From Hetaerina americana (taxonomy: Eukaryota; Arthropoda; Insecta; Odonata; Calopterygidae): DNA of 64,000 bases. The notes under the pieces were generated by a model. The model made no database searches, was not told the origin of the DNA, and saw only the letters and a list, made by a program, of their open reading frames with translations. Where the stretch lies: NCBI GenBank assembly GCA_022747635.1, contig JAKTNV010000011.1:18683981-18747980 (forward strand), in the 5' to 3' direction. Shown here piece by piece: positions 11,024 to 22,499 of this stretch (its first letter is position 1; each line of letters opens with the position of its first letter). The position numbers were made by a program, and so were the translations under genes.

Positions 11024-11114
11024 CATGGGTGGTCTGAAAAGTATCCGACCTAACAAAGATACAAGACATTTTTTCTGAAATTTTTGAGGCCGGAAAATTT
11101 TCAGACCACCCTCG
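11024..11114. mobile_element. Short palindromic MITE, second copy
   Basis: Reverse-complement match to the element at 4548-4639, including the shared interior (AAGATACAAGACATTTTTTC against GAAAAAACGTCTTGAATCTT). The right end is CCACCCTCG followed by TA. The left end is eroded (CCATGGGTGGTCTG). Its length of about 91 bp agrees with the other copy, which supports a real family rather than chance. Confidence 0.75.
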
Positions 11115-11119
11115 TACAG

Positions 11120-11756
11120 TGTACTGAATCATAACTTGCATTAAATATTCGTGCGGTGTATTAAGAGAATTTAATGCACCTCGGAGACAGCATGTCACTC
11201 TCTTGTTATGATTAAACAAAACATTAATCAAGCTAATCATCTAATTCTGGTTGCGAGTTACATTCTCTTATATTCAATCATGGGTAAGTTTGGTCGAAGA
11301 GGCTTCAATAAGAAATATTGTATCAGTAAAAGAAAAACATGCATAAGGTTAGCTATGAATGTGACAAGTTGAAGGAGTTTGTAGGGTAAGTGGGGTTTAT
11401 TACGTAGGGTATTGTTTTTAGTACGCAAAGGGTATTTCTAGGTGATGACCTAAAATCTCTTTATGGCACAACCTGCTCCGAAATTGAAATCCTACATTCA
11501 CGCATTAATTTTTCCCCAGAGCTACAACGCATGCAACACATGCAAACAACGCCACCTCGAGTTGTGTTTTCTCGAGATTAGAATGATCTATGTGGAAAAT
11601 GGAATAATAATTCATACTGAGCATTTCATTAAGCCGTAAAGAACATTTTTTTGCAGAAAAATTTAGTTTTAAAATATACCTTGTTCTACTTATGCTGTTC
11701 TATGCCTTTAATATGTTTTTTCTGACTTTTAGTAGGTATCTATTTATAATTTGCGG
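11120..11756. other. Unassigned AT-rich sequence
   Basis: Nothing recognisable on either strand. Confidence 0.4.
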
Positions 11757-11960
11757 TTGTCTACCAGTTAGGGTAAGGCCCAGGCCTTAGTATTGGTAAA
11801 CTCCCGAGCCCCAAATAACGCGACGCTCAACTCCTTTGAACCTCATTTTATCATATATCATTTTTTGATTTTTTTACATTTTAGACGGAATGATGGGAGG
11901 TAGCTCCCATCATTCTGTCCAAAATGTTTGTTCTATTCCTGCTGTCCGATGGTATTTTGC
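11757..11960 (-). mobile_element. Family 1 LINE 3' relic with internal hairpin
   Basis: GTCTACCAGTTAGGGTAAGG at 11759 is a diverged copy of the LINE terminus. At 11884-11920, GGAATGATGGGAG and its inverse CTCCCATCATTC sit four bases apart; both are the conserved LDGMKGG coding segment. The part after 11900 reads in the minus-strand LINE frame (GRNRTNILDRM). The hairpin therefore looks like a local inverted duplication inside the relic. Confidence 0.6.
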
Positions 11961-12064
11961 CTTTCCACCATTGAGGATAATTGCATATACGGTAGGAGAA
12001 AATATAAATTACAAATTTTCTGGGAATGTGGAGTATATTATGCATCGGGAACATATAATATATC

Positions 12065-12620
12065 ATCCACATCATTTTGGAAGAGAGCAGGGTTCGTGCA
12101 CGGCATCGTGTGGCGTCAGGGTTTCGGCGACAGGGACAGGATATCCCACGGTCCCCTTTGTGCTCGCCCCGTTCTATATTTGGAGAGGGAAGCCGAGGGG
12201 ATGGGGGCGGAGTGGGGTGGTGTAGGCGCCTTGTCCCCCCTTCCCGTCCCCCTTCCCCTTGCAAGTGAACGAGAGCGTGTCGCGTGCCCCTGAACGCCGG
12301 GCCCTGGAAGGGAGAGCCCCTCTCTCTCTAACGCCCGTTCCCTCACCGCCGCCGCCTCCCGACGACACGCCCCCTTTTGACCCCTTGCCCCCAGGCACCT
12401 CACCACCTCCTCTTCCTCCCCCTGCTGGGCCCCCTCTCCCTCCCTCCCTCCCTCGTCACACTTGCCCTCGAAGACCTTTTGTGGTGGGTAGGGAGAAGCA
12501 ATGAGGAGAAGGGGATCAGAGCGCGTTTAGGGTGGGGAGTTTACGGTCTTCGGGGAAGGGGATGTGCAAATATGGTGAAGGATGGAGGGGATATGTGTGA
12601 GAGTGAAAGAGAGGGTACAG
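12065..12620. other. GC-rich tract, possible CpG-rich regulatory DNA
   Basis: An abrupt GC-rich block with several CpG-containing stretches, a C-rich run (12330-12470) and then a G-rich run (12480-12620). Overlapping frames on both strands are open because of composition. No splice-flanked exon or protein motif was recognised. It could be a promoter-like CpG island or simply a skewed low-complexity tract. Confidence 0.35.
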
Positions 12621-12659
12621 TGTAGAAGCTGTGCAGATTTTAAAACGCAGTCCCTCGAT

Positions 12660-12999
12660 ATACATTAATGCCCAAGTGGATGAGATATAACAACTTAGCG
12701 TTTTTGTCCGTTACAGCATCGGGGAATATCGATACCGTCGTTTACACAGTCGGTATAATCCATAAAGTACTACCATCAATCGCCATGAGAAAAAAAAATA
12801 TGGCCTATTCCGCAGATTTATTTGTAACGTACTACCTACTACCGTCCTCTCAAATAATGACCACAAGTGCTTATCTCTTCCCCCCTCTTTTTTCCTCTCC
12901 ATTTCTTTAGTTTCTCTGTTTCTTTGGGTTTTCCATATTTCCCCTCCTTGTCCCCGCCTACCTTACTCCTCACTCTTTTCTTCCCCCCACCCCTTCTTC
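12660..12999. other. Unassigned; short CT-rich end
   Basis: No identifiable feature. 12880-12990 is pyrimidine-rich. Confidence 0.4.
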
Positions 13000-13004
13000 A
13001 AACA

Positions 13005-13300
13005 GGTATAAATATGATGAATCACAAGTTGAATCTTGTCTTGTACCTGAAGATGGTTCTATGAACTGAAACGCGTTTTTATGCACGTTACAAATAAATC
13101 TGTGGAAAAGTACAAATTTGCTTTTCTCAAAATGATGAACTTCCACTACATATCGCCTGAATCTGTTGAATATAATCGTCAGTCGTATCTGAGTTTTGAT
13201 TTGATATTGATTCTTAGAATCTGTCGTTAAAGAGATGGGATTCTTTTGCGATAAATATTAGTGTTTAGATGCCTCTTATGCATGGCTTAATTTTTATTTT
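13005..13300 (+). repeat. Repeat with CUGAAGA-hairpin-GAAA module
   Basis: 13047-13071 reads CTGAAGAT, a GGTTC/GAACT stem with a TAT loop, then GAAACGCG. Downstream, AAATCTGTGGAAAAGT and a CTTCCACTACATATCGCCTG segment resemble 28270-28340, so this is a dispersed repeat. The module is compared with hammerhead-type motifs in the findings. 13301-13591 holds nothing further. Confidence 0.5.
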
Positions 13301-13591
13301 CCCTAGTTATCTTTTGTTTTTTTGAGATAGATGTTAATATTTCTCTGAATATTGTTTCAGAAAGACAAGTTTGAGTGTGATTTTAACAATTTTTGTACCA
13401 CCTGATCGTGTCCACCTTGACCTGTATAATCTTAATAATCATAGTAAAGTCGCCCACTTCATACATCGACTGTGCCGTCCATATCGTACGTATAAAATAG
13501 TCTCAATACCCTATGTCATTTTTCTCACTTTCGTTGTGTGTCGGGTATATCGTCTATATCGTTTATCATCAGATAGAGATAAAGCTAGCTC

Positions 13592-13690
13592 AGCATCTAC
13601 ACAATACCTGACAACCTGTCACAAGGGCGTGTGGTGGGGGGTGTTAGGGAGCCGGCCTTTTATGCATAGTTTCGCTCTTATTCACAAATG
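13592..13690. repeat. Interspersed repeat, second copy of the CAAGG-GTGTGG type
   Basis: Diverged match to 7015-7110 (see that entry). No coding capacity. 13691-14055 is unassigned AT-rich sequence. Confidence 0.4.
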
Positions 13691-14059
13691 TAACTATATA
13701 TTTGCAGATATTCATAAACCCACCTAATCATACACACATACATATCTCTCTATGTCCTGCATTAGTAAATGTGCCTGGGTAAAGTTTAAGATCAAAAAAA
13801 AATTTTTAATAAGCAAGGGGTGATGATAGATCGGTGTTGGGAAATTACATATGGGCTGTGTTGCTCACATTATTACTCTAGTTAAATTTGCAAGCAAACA
13901 GCTTCACTAAGACTGCATGTAAGTCATTGTATATATGGACCGTATTGCGTGTCAACTTCATTGCCCTTGAAGTAAAATGTCATCTCTCTATTTACGATGG
14001 ACTTATTCTATCACGTTAAACTACATTCAACTTTTTTCAATTCCACATACAGGAGTTCT

Positions 14060-14290
14060 GTATATTCTATTTCCCTTCATTCCGTCCAACATACTAATCC
14101 TATTCCTAACCCTTCCTCGTTTGTCTAAAGGTCTCATCTCTATCACAATCTCAAACGTCCCATCGCTAATCAGAACGCACTCCAGTCCCCACCTCCTCTG
14201 GATTTTTCCCAACTATCACCTCTCCTTTCCTTTTACCACGGCCAGTACATTTTCGTTTGTTCCGTCCATTTTACCTTGTCCATCACCTAC
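14060..14290 (-). pseudogene. Family 1 LINE C-terminal relic
   Basis: The minus-strand frame reads GRVRNRISMLDGMKGNR near 14070-14130, the conserved end of the LINE ORF, preceded by a decayed region to about 14290. Stops and indels are frequent. Confidence 0.7.
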
Positions 14291-14639
14291 CTTCACCTGA
14301 TTTGGTAAGCTAATATAATGAATAACCATTTTGCTCCTTCTTCTCATATTGCTTTTATTTTTCTGATTGTTTATAGTATTCTATCATTGATTTATTCATT
14401 TTAATAAGGTCGTTATACATTGCTTCCTAGCTCTCAAACGTTCTCCCCGGCCGTAACCCCTCTTTCAGCCACCGCAAGCGGCAATCGATGATCGAGCATG
14501 CTCTCTAGCCAAGGGGTTCGAACCGCAGCCTTGAAAAGCCCATCCGCCCATCGAGGCATATCGACTGACTAATAGGGTCCTGCTATAAGCCTCCTGGGGC
14601 TCGTTAGGGGGTGCCATTTTCAGGTCGCCGTTCGGTAGT

Positions 14640-17115
14640 TATCAAGGCTGTCTCCAGGCTTCGGAGTGGAGCTCCTCTCCCCATCTCTCTCAGACTTTAA
14701 TATTCCGCTCCTCTTTTTCACACCAAATAAATCCTCAAAGTCTCTTGTTCATAATTCGTAACCGGCTCATTCACAAAAAGATTTTTTTGAGTTCCCTAGC
14801 AACATAATAACTTGTCACAAAGACTATCTCTTGCCCCTACTAGATCACTTCAATCTTCAGTACTTAATACTTTTCCTCCAAAACGCCCATTCTCTTATTT
14901 CTTCCTCTTTCCCGCTTACCTAACGCCTTGCCTTTACTTGGGAATTTTTAGGAAATCTGTAATAACTCTCAATATATGCTTTTTTATATCTTCTTCTTAT
15001 ATTTTAAACCGTCATCTTTCGCCCTTCTCCCACCGTATTTAAAAATCTCATCGATAGGTACTTTTCAACTAATGCTCTTCTTGGCCAAAGAAGAATTTTA
15101 TTTCTTCGTTAGGCACACGAGGAGTGTCCATTCGTGTTCTTCTTCGTCAGTATCATATGTTGTTCATAATAACAGTACGAGTATCGAAAACAGCTTTCTC
15201 CAACACTTTAAAGTATTATAACCTCGTAAAATTCTTGTGAACGATACTTTTATTGCTGATGCTACACGCTTAGTTTAATTTATCAGATATCAAATGGTAT
15301 AATAATATTAATAAAAGTGCATTAACCATTATTTACGATAGTATAGTTTTTATAAAACAGTTTAAATAACCCTCCTCACTGTGAACTAATTACCTCTGCT
15401 CATTTTTAAAATTTTGCCGGAATTCACTTTCATCTAGTTGCAACTGTAACTAATTATTTTGAAATTTAGAAGAGCATCTTTAACTGAGCCCAAGTAGCTT
15501 TTCTTCGTAGCTGAGTAACCCTTAAAATCTCTGGTGGTTACTTACACAAATGAGTTACCGTTTGTATTATTTAATACGTCGCACCGTTTTTTCACGCCAA
15601 TATTCGACGACACAGTTTAAATTTTGCAGACGAATGTTTGCTTATTTTCTGCGAGTGATTTGACCGGAAAGTAAGAAATTGAAATCGATTAGGCTGAAAA
15701 ATTGTAAAGTATGGATAGGAAGATTTGGCGCAAAATAATTATCCATCCTCCCCCTATATAGAAACTCCTGGTGAAGAAAAACATACGATAACTAACTACA
15801 TATGTATGATAGCAATTCTTCGGTTAATTCACCCGCATTATGTATTTCACGATTTTTCAAATTGTAAACCGTCGAATGTCCATGTGGTCAGTGAGGCAGT
15901 CCTACAATAAGAAATTAAGAGGTTATCAGCAGTTAATCTGTGCTGTTAAAATTTCGTCCTTCGACTAGGTAAATTATGTTCTCAATCAATAGCCTTATTC
16001 TTCTTCTCTTCGATAGAACCACATTTAAACCACGTGCCGATTCCAATTCCTTATTTGTTCGTTTCTTTCCGTCCAATATTCTTTTATATTTTCTCTCTTT
16101 CTTTTATTTTACATTCGGGCCACTTAATGCCTCTTTTTCCCTCCCTCAACCACCTTCGAGTTCTTCAAATTTCAACACTTTTATCTCTAAAACTATTTAT
16201 TTCTGTTCACTCTTTTCATGCCTATTATTTCCAAATATTTCTTTATTCCTTGGATCCAATTTGCTGTGGTCTTATTTTCCCAAAGATTATTTTAAGATCC
16301 GTCTTGTTAACCTTTTGTCATCTATTATTTGTAAATGTCCAAAAAGTGTAAACTTTTTTTAAATTTTTTTCCATGATATTTTTTATATTTTGATACACAC
16401 GTATTCCATCAATTCTTCTTTAGTGCTATAATGGATTATTTTATCTCCGAATTAAATTTATACTTTATACCAGACACAATTTAAAGATAAACCTTCATTT
16501 TAAATATTGCTCTATGTTTTTATATCGTTTATCTTGGATTGACGTTATATTTTAAAAATTTTGCGCAGAGTATTTAGCCTAAAAATTGTCTACTCTTTAT
16601 TCTCATTCCTCACCCCTTTTAATTTCAAATACCTATTCAGGCATGCATTTTGCAGTAATAAATTGTCTTTCCGGTTAAAAATCACTTCGGTCTCCTCCGC
16701 AACGACTACAGGAATGTAATATTCCTCAAATATTCGCAACCAGTGGAATGCACGGATATTGCGCTGATGCTACGCAAATTGCGTTATGCAAAAATATCCG
16801 GTGTGGAATTAGCTTCACCGTGGAGCATCAGGAATGGAGAACACTGCCCATTGCCTACGGACATTGAGATTATCGGAGCGTTAAGAGCTCAGAGGTCTCA
16901 CCGATAGAATAGTTAGTATGGACTTAAAACAATAACTTTCAGAGCCTCAGCTGAGTTCGACTATTCGTTTTAATTGATCGGGAATCATTCAAACATAAAT
17001 CTGGAGTGTATTTTTCTGTGGTTATGAGGCATGAACAAGAAAGATAAAGTAGGAAGAGTAGGAAATGTGGTACTAAAGAAGAATATGAATATTTTTCTGT
17101 GTTATCATTGGCTAT
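14640..17115. other. Unassigned AT-rich sequence
   Basis: About 2.5 kb with no recognisable repeat or gene. Open frames such as 15976-16362 are T-rich and overlap a sister frame, which argues against coding. A short inverted pair (CGGATATT and AATATCCG near 16757 and 16794) was noted but is weak. 14440-14620 has a GGTTCGAACC motif without a full tRNA layout. Confidence 0.4.
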
Positions 17116-17119
17116 CCCT

Positions 17120-18020
17120 TCTCTCTTGACTACAGCCTCGGCGTAGTGGAAGAGCTTGTGCGTTCTGATGACCTCTAGAGCTGTGCTGACGCGAGCAATG
17201 ATATTTTCTCCTGGTATGGTCACGCATAGGTCGAAGGGTAAGAGCCACGTGTAAGGTAGTCTGCGCATCTTCTGTTCCTCAGTGAGGCGGCTACAAAAGT
17301 GTTTGACCTCAGAGGGGCGGACAATTGAGTGACAGTGTCACGTTGAAAACACCATTGAGAAAGGCAATGGGAAATCACCTAAGTTATTTATTCCATGAAC
17401 CGATTATTGACATAATAATAAGAATGAGTCCTGGTAACTATTGACTCGACCCAATCGGCCGTGTGCCGTGCCCGGTCGCGGGAGAGGCAAGGTTTCCGCG
17501 GTCAACATCTCACGAAATCCTTGCAATTTGGATAATGGATGAGGAAATATTGAATTTTTAGGGCTGTGAGGAGTAAGATGGAAGGATAGCAGAGATTGCT
17601 GGAGTATTAGTTATTGGGTAATATACGGCGGAGGGGAAAAGAGTCAGCAAGATGTGGAAATAATATTGAACAAAGTATAGGAAAAGGTTTAATTAAATAT
17701 AGAGCAAAGGACTGATAAAATACTGCGAATTTGTGTAAAAGTCAAGCCAACTAACTTGGCTATTGTTCAGGTCTACATGCCACCAAGAAATCATAAAAAG
17801 GAGGAAGACGATAGAGTATTCATAATAATTAGCACAGAAAAACATGATGGAACAAAGGCATGGCACGTGGATGCAGGTGATACTGTGATGCAATGGAGGA
17901 ACAGTAATAGAGGGGAGAATGCTGGGTAATCGAGGGAGAAGGAGGAAAAGAATAGTCATATTTAATGTAATTAAGGGAGGTAAAAAGTTTGCCAAGCTAG
18001 AGAATGAATCACTGTAAAAT
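17120..18020 (+). mobile_element. Family 1 LINE, internally deleted copy
   Basis: 17125-17530 matches the LINE 5' UTR and ORF start (AGAGCTTGTGCGTTCTGATG, CTTCTGTTCCTCAGTGAGGC, a CCAATCGGCCGTGTGCCGTG stretch). 17690-17830 encodes part of the endonuclease (TNLAIVQVYMPPRNHKKEED). From about 17860 the sequence jumps to the C-terminal end (GGGAGAATGCTGGGTAATCG, then the KGG-type ending). RT and most of the endonuclease are missing, so it is a deletion derivative. It is in the opposite orientation to the copy at 781-3977. Confidence 0.75.
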
Positions 18021-18840
18021 TAAGTGTTGGGTTTAAGAATATTTTTTGCCATGTTAATTTGGGAGTTTTAATATATAATAATGTATTGTGCCAAAGCTCA
18101 TCAAAAACCCACCAAAACACATTGGACTACATCTCATATTAATAATGATGGCCATCACTAATAAAATAGACACGGTCTAACAAGTTACATGAAGGAAAAT
18201 CAGGGGTCAAAGAGGCGTGGCAACTAAGGAATCCTCGCCAAGGGCACAAAGGCGTCTGAATTTGTCCAAGTGCCAAAATATTGATCAAATCCTGTTGGCA
18301 CTCATCGTCAATGGATTTCTCCATGAACGGCCCGTACACATTTTGTTATCATTCCTTTATAACCCCTAATTTTCCTCCGCACCACTCTTATTTTTATTTC
18401 CCTATTTTAAGAATGGCAAAAACTAATAAAAGGTACAATTACTTGTTTTATGTTCACCAGTGATTATGTGTTCATGGATGCCATTCCCGGAAATCACAGT
18501 TGTGTCCAACTGCCATTGGCCACTTCGAATCCTTACTGAAGGACTGGGTACCCAATAAAGGGTCTTCGCACGGCTTTAGGTTCTGTCGCGTGATCCTCTT
18601 TAACCTTGAACCAATATTGGGGACATAACTATTCAAAATATAAAAAAATGACGATCGTCGTTGTTTCTCGTTAGTTAGTCTTCTTCTTCGATCTGGCCCC
18701 AAAATTTCGTATCCCGGCTGAAATATTTCATTTTTGAACTGAGGCACGATGGGAAGATGCCTGTTTCGCTAAAAAATCTTGCAAAAGGACGTGAAGCGTA
18801 TAATGTATGCAGAACACGTTGTAATAGCCTTGAAACGATA
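18021..18840. other. Unassigned sequence
   Basis: Nothing recognisable. The short frame at 18472-18747 (minus) has no identifiable domain. Confidence 0.4.
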
Positions 18841-18845
18841 CGATA

Positions 18846-18847
18846 CA

Positions 18848-18918
<71 letters not shown>

Positions 18919-18952
18919 ATCTATATGTATATATATATTATTTATTATTATG
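18846..18952. repeat. (TA)n microsatellite with TATG and TTA variants
   Basis: About 100 bp of TA, then TATTTATTATTATGAG, leading into a minimal LINE terminus. Confidence 0.9.
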
Positions 18953-18997
18953 AGGTAATATACCGGTTAAGGTAGGTTTTTGGATGGGCACAACTAC

Positions 18998-18999
<2 letters not shown>
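18953..18999 (-). mobile_element. Minimal 5'-truncated LINE insertion (about 47 bp)
   Basis: Only the terminal GGTAATATACCGGTTAAGGT and the adjoining GGATGGGCACAACTACC part of the family 1 3' end is present, with TA arrays on both sides. This is the shortest copy in the window and shows that insertion can consist of almost nothing but the terminal hairpin region. Confidence 0.8.

Positions 19000-19044
<45 letters not shown>
19000..19044. repeat. (TA)n microsatellite
   Basis: TA array between the truncated LINE end and the SINE head. Confidence 0.95.
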
Positions 19045-19047
<3 letters not shown>

Positions 19048-19239
19048 GGTCGTGGTAGTCCAGTGGGTAGAGCGTTGGACTGCTGACGGGAGGGTCCCGG
19101 GTTCGATTCCCGAAATCATAACCGGCACAGGGAAAGGAACTGGCCCCCCTACCCTAATGTGTGAATTTCACACACCGTATAGGGCTTAGTACTGGGTGAT
19201 CTCTACCATCACCTACTAAACCGACCTTCGGGTTGATTA

Positions 19240-19244
<5 letters not shown>
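19045..19244 (+). mobile_element. tRNA-derived SINE (family S1), best copy
   Basis: The head from 19048 has box A-like TGGTAGTCCAGTGGGTAGAG and box B GGTTCGATTCC at tRNA spacing. The body has ATAACCGGCACAGGGAAAGG and GTGTGAATTTCACAC. The 3' end is AAACCGACCTTCGGGTTGAT-TACTGTG, followed directly by TA repeats. At about 200 bp it is of normal SINE size. The closing hairpin (CGACC UUCG GGUUG) plus GATTAC closely matches the end of the family 1 LINE, implying LINE-driven retrotransposition. TA arrays flank both sides. Confidence 0.85.
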
Positions 19245-19275
<31 letters not shown>

Positions 19276-19326
19276 TATATATATACTCTATATTATATAT
19301 ATATATATATACACAGTATATATATA

Positions 19327-19387
<61 letters not shown>

Positions 19388-19390
19388 TAT
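19245..19390. repeat. TA-rich array with a duplicated internal unit
   Basis: Alternating TA interrupted twice by the same ACACAGTATATATATACTCTATATT unit (about 19268 and 19311), indicating a local tandem duplication in the microsatellite. The short palindrome TGTGTATA/TATACACA is included. Confidence 0.9.
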
Positions 19391-19394
19391 ACAC

Positions 19395-19625
19395 ACACAG
19401 GGTCTGCTCTAAAAAATTAGTGGAATGATTTCTTCCGTCCTACGCGTACGACTGGAATGAGGCGATTTGTGGTGCGTAAGGTGGTTGGAAGGGAAAGGCG
19501 GGATTGGATTTAGAGCGGTGATTATTAGAGTGTGGGATGTCATGTTTGGTTTATTAGGCGAGGCTAAGAAATGTAGACATGTCCAATTTCTGTCCATTCA
19601 AAACCTACCCTAAGCGGTAGGTCTT
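19395..19625 (+). mobile_element. Possible LINE 3' relic
   Basis: Ends with GTCCATTCAAAACCTACCCT and AAGCGGTAGG near 19590-19622, a version of the LINE 3' hairpin in which the loop reads CTAAGC. The preceding 180 bp is too decayed to assign. Confidence 0.5.
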
Positions 19626-20629
19626 ATGATCTACGAGGGCAAAAGAGAATTGGTATAGGATTTGGATGGATGGAGGACTGCTGTGGACCATTTTTTGGAT
19701 TTATAATGCTTCATGATAATCGAAAACTTCCATAATGATTTTATTTCATAATATTTCTTGCCATAAATTTTGTTTAGGCTTTTTTTGGGGCTCATAGTGG
19801 AAAAATGTAATTGCAGATATAGAAAGAAGAAGCTTTCATCCCACATATTTACAGAGGAATATCATTATCTTGGCGTTTGTAAAGGAAGTTTAGGCTATAT
19901 ATAATCATCTAGCATGTAATTTCTACAGAAAAATAGCAGGGAGTATTAACTTAGGCATTTGGACGTATTTTCTTCCATAGCCGTAATCCTATTGCATGAT
20001 TTTATGGTGACTTTAAAAAGTATAATCAACATAAAATCTTATCTTAAAAATCTTTTTTGAAAGGCAAACTAATATTACGTATACAGTTATAAGGGAATGT
20101 GGATTTTGTAATATGATTGAAAGGGTAAATTCTAATTCAAGATAAAGTAACGTAACGTAACGTTACGTGAAAGAAGTTCCACATGCGGTCGAAACAAAAA
20201 AAAACAATGCGGGCGAAGGCAAAGGAAACAAGAACTATTCCTACTAGTTAAGTGCCCATGTAAACATGGTGGGGAATCACTGAAGTAGAAATGCGAATGT
20301 ATATTTACTTCAGTGAAAATGGATTTCCACAAAGTTAAGCCTAAAAACATCGGATATCAAGGTGGGGAATACTAGTTCATAAAACCTACCGAGGAGGCGG
20401 TCACGCGCCGTTATACCACGTTATTATACCTTTGAAAGACCGGATGCTTTCATACATGAGACTTAACGTGACATTACCGTATTCCTCGTTTGTACATTAA
20501 ATGATCCTTTCTCTCACTCTCGATCGGCTTCTCTTGAATTCTCCTCTCGTCTCTATCACGCCCTTGTTTAATTATGTAACCGGAGGTAGATAACCGCTTT
20601 CGACTTCTCCGAAACAATTCAGATGGGAT
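19626..20629. other. Unassigned AT-rich sequence
   Basis: Nothing recognisable apart from a short tandem of GTAAC units at 20148-20168. Confidence 0.4.
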
Positions 20630-20640
20630 TATTAACAGTC

Positions 20641-20675
20641 CTGAGGAAGAGGTTTGAAAAAGCGTAACCTCGAAA
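20641..20675 (+). repeat. CUGAGGA-hairpin-GAAA module
   Basis: CTGAGGAA, a GAGGTT/AACCTC stem with a longer loop, then GAAAT. It is the same layout as 13047-13071 and 54998-55028. The surrounding repeat is not clearly delimited here. Confidence 0.45.
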
Positions 20676-20699
20676 TAAAATAACGGCCGAAAGAAGTTA

Positions 20700-21655
20700 A
20701 TGCATGTGGTCGCCGGGTGTAAGACTTAAGTTCAGATAAAAAGCGGAGATGGAGCGACCTGATAAGTGGAGAATAAGCCCACAACTTCGGAAGCAGAATC
20801 ACCGGAGACGGAAGGAGCGTGAGGCTCCTTTCCTTGAAAGTAAGTTAGTCTCGAGAGTAAGCGGTATAACGCGTCCTGCTATTCGAGGCTACAAGTAGGT
20901 TTGCTTTCGGAGGCCACATCCTTATCAGTTCAAAGTGTAACTAAATTCGACGTTAGAACACTCTTCGTAAGCTGAGTATGGTATTTTTTCCTCGGCTAAG
21001 AAGGGTCGGCGATAGTAATATGAGAGAAAAGAATACGACGACCAGAAATAATGCACGGCATCTCCTGGGTGAAAAAATATGTGGGCAAAATAATAAATAA
21101 TTGGGATTTATTAAAAGAATACTGGGTAAATGTGAGTGTTCATGATCCATGAGTTGTTCAATATCAGTGTATGACCCGAGTGGTTGTAGGAGCTTAGAAT
21201 ATTTTTTTTTTAGAAGGTGATAGACATAGCGGTTCGACTTGGATTGAAGTTAAATATTCAGAAGTTGTACTATTCTGAGGTCCTATTTATAGCATACCGT
21301 AGTTTATGACATTCTGCAGAACTTTGCACAGTAAAAAATAAACAGTCAAAGTAGAATTCATCCATTAAAATTCGTTAAGATGGATGTTAAGAAAAGGATG
21401 CTCCCTCCTTTCCTAATTATATTTGTCCCGGCCACGAATGTTAGGCGGAAATTTTCGTCCCACTTCTATGAATTTGAAGTCCTTCATGCGTCTTCACCAT
21501 CTATACTATATTCAGGAAGTTTTAATTTTATTTTCACCTTTCAGTTAAGAACCTGTAGAAACAAATTTCGTATCTGCTGGAAATTACCTTAATCCATGCT
21601 TCGAATTCATCGTACAAGAGATGTATTTTACAGCTGGAAAGGTGCGCCTAATTAT
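20700..21655. other. Unassigned sequence
   Basis: No gene or repeat recognised. Confidence 0.4.
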
Positions 21656-21659
21656 TGTG

Positions 21660-21753
21660 TAAATGGGGCATATATAATATATAATTACACATACATATAC
21701 ATACTCGTGTATTTATATGTATGAATGTATGTATGTTTGTATGTATGTATGTA

Positions 21754-21804
<51 letters not shown>
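21660..21804. repeat. TA/TATG/TG microsatellite
   Basis: Interrupted TA, then TATG repeats, TGTG, then pure TA to 21804, ending exactly where the truncated LINE begins. Confidence 0.9.
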
Positions 21805-21808
<4 letters not shown>

Positions 21809-22499
21809 GCTTTAGTTTGTCAGTCAGCCAAGGGGTTGCAAGCATTGGTTAGTGAATTGGAAATACAGTGCGACAGGTATGGGATGAGAATCAATATTAA
21901 TAAAACAAAGTTTATGCGATTTTCTAGAAAGAAAAAGGCTAAGCTAAACATTAAAATAGGAGGGCAAAAACTAGAGCAGGTAGAACATTTTACGTATCTC
22001 GGTAGTGTCTTGGACCAACACGGTCAAAGTAGTAGGGACGTAAGGAGAAGAATTGCGCTAGGCAAAGAGGCTTTCACAAGTAGGAGGGATTTCATGATGG
22101 GGACGCTGAGTAAGGATGAAGACAAGACTCGTGAAAACTTTGATATGGAGCGTAGCTATGTACGGTGCGGAAACGTGGTCATTGAAGCAGGAGGATAGAC
22201 GTAGATTGGAGGCTTTTGAAATGTGGGTGTGGAGAAGAATGGAGAAGGTGAAATGGACAGAGAAGAAAACAAACGAAGAAGTACTTAGTATGGTGGATGA
22301 AGAGAGGGGTTTGTTGGGAGAAATCCTATGGAGGCAGGAAAAGTGGCTGAAGGGGGTATTGACCGGCAGCGGGATGTTGAAGACTGTAATTGAGGGGAGA
22401 ATGTTAGGCAAACGAGGAAATGGAAGGAACGGGATAGGGATGTTGGACGGGATGAAGGGAGGAAGAAAGTACTCAGAGCTGAAGAGGGACCTGATATAG
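21805..22499 (+). pseudogene. LINE reverse transcriptase C-terminal part, frameshifted
   Basis: The first frame (to 22198) carries the end of the RT palm/thumb region. A frameshift near 22110-22130 switches to the second frame (22116-22499), which reads TLIWSVAMYGAETWSLKQED, EAFEMWVWRRMEKVKW, and ends near MLDGMKGGRKYSELKRDLI. The second frame is almost identical to the minus-strand segment 876-1259, so the two copies are recent relatives. The endonuclease and catalytic motifs A-C are absent by truncation. Confidence 0.85.

Noticed and set aside
16757..16805. An inverted repeat (CGGATATT/AATATCCG)
   Set aside because: The arms are only eight bases and lie in AT-rich DNA; expected by chance.
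19048..19125. A functional tRNA gene
   Set aside because: Boxes A and B are good, but the same sequence is fused to a repeated body at several places, so it is a SINE head.
20148..20168. A GTAAC tandem considered as telomeric-like or regulatory repeat
   Set aside because: Only about four units, with no match to known arthropod telomere repeats such as TTAGG.
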